Assembly (NCBI GenBank): GCA_017936205.1
Contig: JAGBGB010000059.1
Location: 1-17,143 of the forward strand
DNA length: 17,143 bases
Source: Oscillospiraceae bacterium
Lineage (GTDB): Bacteria; Bacillota; Clostridia; Oscillospirales; Oscillospiraceae
Reading direction: 5' to 3'
The stretch's first letter is position 1. The number at the start of each line of letters is the position of its first letter. Shown piece after piece: positions 7,164-14,900 of the stretch. Position numbers and translations under genes: made by a program. The notes beneath the pieces are model-generated. The model saw only the letters and a program-made list of their open reading frames with translations, had not been told where the DNA came from and did no database searches.

Positions 7164-8161
7164 ACGATCGCCTCCCGAATGATCCGCATCCGCTTCGCCA
7201 GATCTGCGAACTGCTCCGGCTTCAGGGACTGGGCACCGTCACAGAGGGCATGGATGGGATCGTTATGCACCTCTACCATAACACCGTCTGCACCGCAGGC
7301 AACAGCTGCCATAGCCATAGGAGGGATCAAGCGGATCTTACCGGTAGCATGACTGGGATCAACGATCACAGGCAGGTGGGACAGCTCATGGAGCATGGGG
7401 ACTGCGGTCAGATCCAGAGTGTTGCGAGCATAGGTGTCGAAGGTGCGGATGCCTCTCTCGCAGAGGATGACCTGCTGGTTACCCTCGGACATAATGTATT
7501 CTGCACTCATGAGGAATTCCTTCAGGGTATTGGCAAGGCCACGCTTCAGAAGAATGGGCTTGTTTGTTTTGCCCAGCTCCTTCAGCAGGTCGAAGTTCTG
7601 CATATTCCGGGCACCGACCTGGATCACATCCACATCAGCGAAGAGATCCAGTGCGTTAATGTTCATGATTTCTGTTACAATGGGAAGTCCTGTAGCCTTC
7701 TTCGCCTCCAGCAGCAGTCGGATCCCCTCTGCCCCCAGACCTTGGAAGTCATAGGGAGAGGTACGGGGCTTGAAAGCTCCGCCACGGAGGAAGTCGGCTC
7801 CTGCAGCCTTTACAGCCTCTGCAACCTCAATGATCTGCTCCTCTGTCTCTACGGAGCAGGGCCCTGCGATCATGGCGAAGTTGCCGCCGCCGATCTTGGC
7901 TTTCCCAACGGTGATCACAGTGTCCTCCGGCTGGAATTGGCGGTTGCACTGCTTGAAGGGTTCTGTCACCCGCTTTACAGATTCCACAATGTCCAAGCTG
8001 CCCAGCAGCTCCATATCTACATTGCCTGTATTGCCGATCAGACCCAGAACAGTGTAATTCTCTCCATGGGAAATATGCACATCCAGATTCCGGCTCCGCA
8101 GCCAGGAGATCAGGTGGTCGATCTGTGCCTGAGAGGTACCCTTTTTCAATACAGTAATCAT
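7160..8161 (-). CDS. aroF: 3-Deoxy-7-phosphoheptulonate synthase, ferredoxin-like plus barrel type (DAHP synthase)
   Basis: This is the first committed step, condensing PEP with erythrose-4-phosphate to DAHP. It is a type I-beta enzyme of 333 residues. Residues 1-70 form the small ferredoxin-like regulatory domain, which in the Thermotoga-type homologues mediates Tyr/Phe inhibition. Residues 80-333 are the TIM barrel with GPCSVE (100-105, metal-ligand Cys102), RGGAFKPRTSPYDFQGLG (126-143) and KRG (206-208). CERGIRTF (234-241), DPSHATG (268-274, His271) and MVEVHNDP (295-302, Glu297) complete the active site. It is the first structural gene after the leader attenuator. The ATG (8159-8161) has AAAGGAG 9 bases upstream, and about 50 bases separate it from the attenuator U-tract. 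Regulation is therefore likely both transcriptional (leader) and allosteric. Confidence 0.97.
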   Translation of the reverse strand: MITVLKKGTSQAQIDHLISWLRSRNLDVHISHGENYTVLGLIGNTGNVDMELLGSLDIVESVKRVTEPFKQCNRQFQPEDTVITVGKAKIGGGNFAMIAGPCSVETEEQIIEVAEAVKAAGADFLRGGAFKPRTSPYDFQGLGAEGIRLLLEAKKATGLPIVTEIMNINALDLFADVDVIQVGARNMQNFDLLKELGKTNKPILLKRGLANTLKEFLMSAEYIMSEGNQQVILCERGIRTFDTYARNTLDLTAVPMLHELSHLPVIVDPSHATGKIRLIPPMAMAAVACGADGVMVEVHNDPIHALCDGAQSLKPEQFADLAKRMRIIREAIV

Positions 8162-8212
8162 AATGCAAGTCTCCTTTATGTTTGCTATTTGAATTCAGTC
8201 TTTGTATTTCAG

Positions 8213-8255
8213 AAAAAAATAAACCACACGGAAGAAAAAGATCTTCTTCGTGCGG
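8213..8255 (-). terminator. Attenuator terminator in the aroF leader
   Basis: Minus-strand RNA 8255-8244 (CCGCACGAAGAA) pairs with 8236-8224 (UUCUUCCGUGUGG): 12 base pairs including one G-U, with a single bulged C at 8231 and a 7-base loop. The U-rich tail UUUAUUUUUUU (8223-8213) follows directly. This is a strong intrinsic terminator placed before the first structural gene of its own operon, some 170 bases after the promoter, which marks it as an attenuator. Its 5' arm is also the 3' arm of the competing antiterminator. Confidence 0.92.
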
Positions 8256-8310
8256 CTAAAAATCGTGTCATGTAAAAGGATGTGTCGATTTTTATTGTTT
8301 GCAGCACGAA
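8247..8310 (-). promoter_or_regulatory. Antiterminator structure competing with the attenuator
   Basis: RNA 8310-8301 (UUCGUGCUGC) pairs with 8256-8247 (GCCGCACGAA), nine pairs and one U-C mismatch. Inside this helix RNA 8293-8286 (AAAAAUCG) pairs perfectly with 8265-8258 (CGAUUUUU). The two helices stack into one long hairpin that consumes the 5' arm of the terminator, so the two folds are mutually exclusive. The leader-peptide stop codon (8294-8292) overlaps the inner 5' arm. A ribosome finishing the peptide would cover both 5' arms and allow termination. One stalled on the Phe/Tyr codons further upstream would leave them free. Confidence 0.8.
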
Positions 8311-8360
8311 TCCCTATTACCGCAGTAATAGAAAAACGCAAAAGCAAACGCAAAAAACAT
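8292..8360 (-). CDS. Phe/Tyr-rich leader peptide of the aro operon
   Basis: This is a 22-codon ORF starting MFFAFAFAFFYY, with six Phe codons and two Tyr codons in residues 2-12, followed by CGNRDSCCKQ and TAA. It has its own ribosome binding site (AAAGGAG at 8374-8368, 7 bases from the ATG) and starts about 25 bases after the predicted transcript start. Composition and position match the role of proteobacterial pheL: ribosomes stall on Phe/Tyr codons when the charged tRNAs run short, and the downstream operon is then read. A 7-bp hairpin (8331-8314, loop UGCG) has the two Tyr codons as most of its 5' arm and could act as a pause hairpin. The peptide itself probably has no function beyond being translated. 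No known gene name is assigned. Confidence 0.85.
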   Translation of the reverse strand: MFFAFAFAFFYYCGNRDSCCKQ

Positions 8361-8391
8361 GAGGACGCTCCTTTCATTTCTTGATACCCTG

Positions 8392-8420
8392 ATTATACCA
8401 CCGAATTTAGCGAATTGCAA
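8392..8420 (-). promoter_or_regulatory. Promoter of the aro operon
   Basis: On the minus strand TTGCAA (8420-8415) and TATAAT (8397-8392, perfect consensus) are separated by 17 bases. An extended TG precedes the -10 (TGGTATAAT). Transcription should start near 8385. I see no T-box specifier structure between here and aroF. The short stretch 8421-8490 is AT-rich and holds nothing recognisable. Confidence 0.85.
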
Positions 8421-8494
8421 CAAAAAAGTTTCATTCCCCACCAAAATTTTGCCCAAAGCCAAATTCCGTTTTGTCGAACAGTTTGATTTACCCC

Positions 8495-8646
8495 TTCGTA
8501 GGGGCGCGCATTGCGCGTCCGGTTCATGGCGGAACGCTATGAACACAAAAACCACCGAAAATAATGTATTTCTCCAAAAAACGAAACATGTTTCACAACC
8601 ACCAATTCTTGGTGGTTGTCGGACGCGCAATGCGCGCCCCTACGAA
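8495..8646. mobile_element. MITE-like element with 27-bp terminal inverted repeats
   Basis: The 27 bases at 8495-8521 are repeated perfectly, inverted, at 8620-8646. They start TTCGTAGGGGCGCGC and contain the palindrome GCGCATTGCGC. Between them are a 10-bp hairpin with one G-T pair (8522-8544) and a perfect 11-bp hairpin with a 3-base loop (8595-8619). The 152-bp unit has no believable coding capacity. It could be a miniature inverted-repeat element moved in trans, or a REP/BIME-like repeat. I see no clear target-site duplication. It sits about 75 bp upstream of the -35 of the aro promoter and about 220 bp upstream of the surface-protein promoter. Confidence 0.75.
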
Positions 8647-8746
8647 TGGTACGATAAATCGGAATTTGGTGTACCGCCTTTCGATCCTGTACTGCATCTT
8701 GGGTTTCCTACCGGTTCCTTCGGGGCAACTTTTTCGGAGGGAGAGC

Positions 8747-8769
8747 CAAAGGTTTCCTCAAAACCTTTG
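8747..8769. repeat. Perfect 9-bp hairpin, intergenic
   Basis: CAAAGGTTT (8747-8755) and AAACCTTTG (8761-8769) form a perfect stem with loop CCTCA. No T-tract follows on either strand, so it does not look like a standard intrinsic terminator. Its role is unknown. Confidence 0.5.
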
Positions 8770-8786
8770 AACTGTTTGATAAATTG

Positions 8787-8869
8787 GGAATTCTATACAT
8801 AAAATCGGAAATTCTGGAAATTTGATCGGAAATTTTGGAAGATTAATCGGTAATCCTATACATTTTAGC
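8787..8869. repeat. Four degenerate direct repeats spaced about 21 bp
   Basis: The units are 8787-8806, 8807-8827, 8828-8848 and 8849-8869 (20, 21, 21 and 21 bp). Each starts GGAA or GGTAA; the first three end ATC and the last ends AGC. The middle two share GGAAATT(C/T)TGGAA. The outer two share TATACAT in the matching place, giving an A-B-B-A layout. A 21-bp spacing is two helical turns, so equivalent bases face the same side of the DNA. The array ends exactly where the predicted -35 of the large surface-protein gene begins, which suggests an operator or upstream activating array. That role is an inference. Confidence 0.55.
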
Positions 8870-8898
8870 TTGCGTTTTTTGTTTTTGTGTGGTATGCT
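8870..8898 (+). promoter_or_regulatory. Promoter of the large surface-protein gene
   Basis: TTGCGT (8870-8875) and TATGCT (8893-8898) are 17 bases apart, with an extended TG (8890-8891) before the -10. A second perfect TATAAT lies at 8912-8917 but lacks a recognisable -35. That second box is inside a spaced inverted repeat, GGTATAA (8910-8916) and TTATACC (8934-8940), which could be an operator. Either start gives a leader of roughly 50-70 bases. Confidence 0.55.
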
Positions 8899-8975
8899 AA
8901 AAAAGTATGGGTATAATGGGTTCTTATAGGACTTTATACCGTTAGTACTGAAGATTTATGAAAGGAAACGACGAA

Positions 8976-11900
8976 ATGAAGAAACGCATTTTAGCCATGG
9001 TACTGATCCTTGGGATGCTTCTGACCATGCTGCCTGCGCAGGTCTTCGCAGAGGATCCTGTGCAGACTCCTTCGGGACAGGTCGAGCATCACTTTGAGAC
9101 GGTGACCGGTGACTCGGTTACAGAGCAAGCTCCTCAGGATCAAGAGGAAAGCTCTGTTCTCGGTGAGGAGGACTCCTCTTCTCAGACGGAAACCACTGAG
9201 GTAACTGAGTCGGAGAGCTCAGCAACGGAGCTCCCTGAGGTCATAGAGACGGAGACCGCTGAGGCAGAGCCTCCCAAGCGGAATACGGAGACATCCACCC
9301 ACACTCATTTTATGTCTACGGGGGACTGCAGTGCTCCCACCATCAACGAGGAAGGTACCATAAAGCCCCCTCAGAACGAAATGACCTTCGAGCCTATTAG
9401 CAGCGTTCTCGGTGCAACCGCCGGGAAGGATAGAGTCATTGGTTCGGACGGCGGTGTATTCTACTACTATTTAGACCGTGATGTTAGTTTTGGAGGCGGT
9501 GGCATCACCGTAAAAGGTGAGGTCAATATTTGTCTGAATGGACATCAGATTCTCAGCAGCATATATGATTACGCCGATACCCTAAGAATCTGCGATTGTA
9601 CAGGGACGGGCTCCCTTACTTGCAGCTCTACATATGGCGTTGAAGTTAATGACGGCACTCAGTTTCAATTATATGGCGGAAGCATTACTGTAAACGGCTC
9701 GTATGGAATTAAACAGTCAGCAGGAAGCAAGGTTTTGGTTGCGGGAGGGCAAGTGTCCGCCCAACAAGGTATTTATGCATATACACGCTGGGGTTCTGCG
9801 AGTACCTTAGAAATCTTAGGGGGTTCTGTTACCGGAACCGTCAATGCAATTTACCTTGATTACTTTGGATACTCAAACTCTGATACAGTTTTGATCAAGG
9901 GAGGAACCCTGACGGGCCCCGGAAACTCCAAACAGCCCGGCGCGATCTATGTTTATCCTTACAGCTCCGGTCTTGGCACTCTGGATATCCGTGGCGGAAC
10001 TATCCAAGGAACAACAAACACCACCCCGGGGCTGTATATTAATAATAAAAGCTCCAAGGTTACTTTAAAGCTCTCCGGAAGTCCTCTGATCCAGGGGGGA
10101 GAAGGAACCAGTGATATCAGTTACTCTAGTTCCGACAGTTTTACACCTATTGTCATTGAAGATTCCCTAAACCATCCGGAGTGGGAAACCTATTCGGTAA
10201 ATGTTACTACGACCACTTCAAAGCTCCTGACTACGGGATGGAGCGAGCACAACGGAATGGGTCCCATCGCACCCTTCTCCTCCACGGATATGACTGTGGG
10301 CGTTCTCCTAAACGATGGGGAGGTGGTACCGGGGGGTACTGTTGGGGAGCTGTACTTAATAAAGGGCCATGCTCATGACGGTGTCCTCTTCGAGAAAGAG
10401 CTTACACAGGCTGAGTTTGAAAGTAAGGGATATTCCTTTAAGGATGGAGATTCCTACTACCTGGCAGAGACTATGGAATTCGCGAATGATCTGGTCATAG
10501 AGGGAACGGTCAAGCTCTGTACCAACGGCCACCTCGTGAAGTGCTATCGGATGTGTCTTGCTCCCGGTGCAAAGCTGACCCTGTGCGATTGTACAGGGGA
10601 CGGGGAGCTGTTATTCTACTTTAATGAAGAGCCCATTATTGTAGGTGCTGACAACGAGTTCCATTTCTACGGAGGAACCCTTGACATTGCAAACAGTGAA
10701 TATGCTATCCTAAATCAAGGCACCATGTCCCTGGGATGGAAGGCCCGGCTCGCAAGCGTCCACGGCGGTGTGGCCGTGAAGCAGGAGGGGACCTTCCTAT
10801 TCTCCGGGATCCCCTATGTGGTGAGCAGCGGTGCAAACTTTTGGCTGGCAAAGGATCGGGTGATCACCATTGCCGGGAACATTGCTGACGATGTTTGGTA
10901 TACCGTGGAAACAGAGGATACGGAGCTGCCTGTTGTTTTTACCTCCGGGTGGAGCACCTATGAGGCCAACACGAAGGTGTATCCCTTTATCCATAACACC
11001 CTCGGCGTTCAAAAAAGTGATGGCGGTGAGCTCCAGCTCCGTGAATATCGGGACATCAACCTCACGGTCATGAACGGCACAGCCGCTGCCGATCATCCCA
11101 CGAAGCAAATCCCCGGGGAGCCGGTCTCTATCCCCGTTACACCCAATGCAGGATATGAGAAGGTGAGCCTGACGGCTTACTATACGGACAGCAGCAACGG
11201 ACAGCAGGAGCTTCCTGTGGAATACACCGGGGGCTGTGTGGTCTTCACCATGCCCGACGGAGATGTGACCATTACCGTAAGCTGTGTCAAGCCCCACAAG
11301 CACTGCCTCTACGGGGCAAGCTGTGAGGATCTCCAAGCAGGCAGGACTTGCGGTCATGAGATCGTGAACTTCGACAGAGATATTACCTCCTTTGAGGACC
11401 TTGTGAAGCTGGATGGGGACACTGCAGCAGCAGGCATTCAGCTCATGGGAGATCTGAATCTGTTCCTGACCCCCTCTGAGGGCACTGCCATAAGCTGTAC
11501 CCAGGGGATCGAGGTCGTGGGCAAGGTCAAGCTGTGTCTCAACGGCAACACCCTAACCATGGGCAATAATATCATTACGGTCAAGGGCACTCTGGAGGTC
11601 TGCGATTGCTCCGAGAGCAAGAGCGGAAGTGTCATAGGAAGCTTCGTAAATGGCATGATCACTGCTGCGGAGGGGGCAACCGTGAAGCTCTACGGCGGTA
11701 CCTTCACCAGCAGTGCAGAAACCATCGTCAATGGACTCAGAGCCCGCCTCAGTATCACCAATGCAAAGGTGATCACTACATGGTATGCCAATGCAATCGT
11801 GAATTACGGCGGCATTGTGAATTTAGAGAATGCCTATGTAGAAGCAGAGGCATCGGCAGCGGATGATTACCACCGGGAAAGCTGCGGTATCTATAATTAC

Positions 11901-14900
11901 GGCTTTGACCGGAGTTCTGAAGACGGAGAGGATCTGCCTACCTTGGGCGGCACGGTCACTGTCAATGCAGGAAGCACCGTCAAGGGTGGACACACCGGTA
12001 TCTCCAACAGAGGCGGTGCTGTGGCAGTCAACGGCGGCGAGGTCCAAGGCTGCTACAACGGCATTTATAATTCCAACATGGAGTATCAGCCCTTTGAGGA
12101 CCAGGACTATACCGTGAAGAATCTCATACGGGTAACCGGCGGCGAGGTCAGTGCCCAAGCCTACGGCATCCATAACCAGGGTGGCGAGCTGGTCGTCTCC
12201 GGTGGTATTATAGAATCCACGGGGGATTGGGGGAGCTGGACTCTTGACGACGGGCAACCCAGAGGAATCTACAATGAGAATGGCGGTACCGTTGTGATCT
12301 CCGGAGAGAATACGGTGGTCCGCACGGAGAAGGGACAGCACGCTCTGTGCAACCAGGGCGGCGTGGTGACCATTGAGAACGGTAACTTCATGGCTCCCGG
12401 CAAGATCGGTGTCATCTACCATGAGGGCTCCTATTCCAATCCCGATTATGTGAAGCCGGATAAGGATGACCCCATCATTGATGACGATATCATCATTCTT
12501 GGGGGAGAAGCCTCCGAAAAGCCTGCAACCAGAGCTACAGATACCGAAGAGGAAGTTCCTCAATATCTCATCAGCCTGCTCCATATGAAGGGCGGCACCG
12601 TGACCTGTGTAGAGACCGATCCCGATGCAAACGGAAAGGGCATCTATAACAGCGGTGCAAGAGTCATCCTGTCCGGGGGTACCATCTCTATGACAGGGGA
12701 CAGCTCCTACGGTATATACAACAAGGAATATAGCGGAGAGCAGCCTACTATCGCTATGTCCGGCACTCCCGCCATCGTCAGCACCAAGGCAGATATCTAC
12801 CTGCCTACAGGGGTAACCGTTGAGGTTGCCGCACAGTGGGCAGAGGAAGAGGGAGCAGATCCCGTTGCACAGCTCCTTACAGGGGACGAGATCTATACTG
12901 TAGAGACCCAAGACATCCCCACTGAGGCTAAGAACTTCGTCCGTGTTACCACGGGCTGGCCCGGGAATTATGAGGGGGGCTTCCTCTTCAAGGATGCAAG
13001 GAAGCTCTACTCCATGGTACAGCTGACGGACGCTGACGAGGGCTACGATCACGAGCTGTATCTGGTGCTCCACAGACATTATATGTCCGTAGACACCAAC
13101 AGCGCAGACGCCCTTGCTGACGGCTATGCTCCTACAGAGGTCACCTTCAATATTGCCTTGACCCAGGCAGATGTTCCTGCTTCGGGAGATTGGACCCTGG
13201 GAACGGGCAAATATGTTCTGGGCGGACCCCTTACATTACCCGGAAATCTGATCATCAGCGGCGATGTGGAGCTGTGCCTTGCAGGCTCTACCATCTCCGG
13301 AAGCTCAAAGATGTACTTCCTCAACATTTCCGAGGGGGCAAGCCTAAAGCTCTGTGACTGTATAGGCAGCGGTGAAATCATCAGCCAGTCGGCGGCTACG
13401 GTTTGCTGTAAGGGCGAGTTTGCCATGTTTGGGGGCTCTCTGGACAATACCACCGGACGGGGTCTGTATAATATGGACGGTTCCTCTACGGTCTATGGAG
13501 GCAGGATCCATGGCAGCTCCTTCGGCATCCAGAATCAGGGCCGTTCTCCCAGCGAGCCTGCAGGATTGACCCTTGTGGGTGGCGATATTTCCGGTGAGGA
13601 CTCCGGTGTTCTGTACCTGGGGTACGCTTCTATCCTATACATGATGGGAGATCCCACGATCAGCGGTCCCAACGGTGATATCAATTTGAACAGCGACTTC
13701 AATGCAAAGATCCATATTGTGGGTCCTCTTACGGGGTCGGATGATTATTCTCTGGTCAACTATGGCACCGTGACGGAGGACACTCCCCGTCAGATCACTG
13801 TGGGCTGGCCTGTGGACCATGACAAGGTAACGGAGTATCCCTTCTATGACCACAATGAGCAGGATAAGGTCTACAAGTCCGAAGAGGACAAGGAGCTGTG
13901 GTTCAAGGGACCCCATAGCCACTTCATGGCAGTGGATACCAAGAACGGCGGCAAGCAGGCTGACGGGCAGGACGGAGCAGAGGTGAGATTTGAAACCTCT
14001 ATAGACTCGGTGGAAGGGTTCAAGGAGCTGCTGGTATATGAAGTCATCCAAGACGATAACCTGACCGGCTGCATACCTGCCGGAAGCTATGTACTGACAA
14101 ATGATATCAACTATTCCGGAAGTCACGATTGCTTCACCATTCGGGGAGAAGTGAACCTCTGCTTGAACGGTCATACTTTTGATATCTATGTGAGCAGAAT
14201 TGAGATCCATGATGGGGGCACCCTGAATATCTGTGATTGCAGCAAGGACAGAGTGGGTACAGCCACCGGTAAGCTCCGTGCCTGTTCCTGGCAGCAAGCT
14301 CCTATGATCGACATTATAAAAGGCAATCTGAATCTCTACGGCGGTAAGATCGAATGCTATGGTACGGATCAATCCGCCATTGTTACAGAAAGAAATTCAG
14401 ACAGCACGAAGAATACGGTCAAGGTTTTTGACGGTGAGATCGTGTCGTTCGTACAAACCATTGCAAATATAAACGGTATCGTTGACATCTACAATGGCGT
14501 TGTCAAGTGTGAATGGACTTCTGCCATTGGTATGGGGTATAACGGACCTGACAATGTTGTTACCGTTCATGACGGCTTGGTCTGGAGCGTTGACTATTAC
14601 ACCGCAATCGGCAGCGGGACGAACTCCGGATCCCTTTATGTGCTGGGAGGAAGAGTCCTTGCAGAGGGGAATGCGTATAACCCCCAAGAGTCCGGTGAGT
14701 ATTCCGGTGCTATCAACCTGTTTGAGGGCACAAAGCTCTATCTTTACGGTGGTAAGGTGGAAGCCACAGGGAACTACAATTCCGGTGTATTCAGCTGGGG
14801 AGAGATCTTCATGCACGGTGATCCCGTGGTTGACGGAACCTTCAGCGATTTCTGCATCCCCTTCAACTCTTACAGACCCGAGAGATGTGTGATCAACATT

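Noticed and set aside
8292..8630. A 112-codon minus-strand ORF.
   Set aside because: Its upstream part runs through the inverted-repeat element and across the aro promoter. Only its last 22 codons, which have their own ribosome binding site, are credible as the leader peptide.
8668..8678. GGTGTACCGCC, resembling the T-box core sequence.
   Set aside because: It is on the plus strand, lacks the full T-box consensus, specifier stem and following terminator, and no amino-acid gene lies downstream.
8359..8802. A 147-codon plus-strand ORF in the intergenic region.
   Set aside because: It crosses the whole repeat element, has no ribosome binding site and has no recognisable protein features.
8787..8869. 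CRISPR-like array.
   Set aside because: The units are contiguous with no spacers, degenerate and few. No cas gene is nearby.
8958..8975. Alternative upstream start of the giant protein at ATG 8958.
   Set aside because: In frame, but it would place six polar residues before the signal peptide and it lacks a Shine-Dalgarno site. ATG 8976 has AAAGGA at good spacing.
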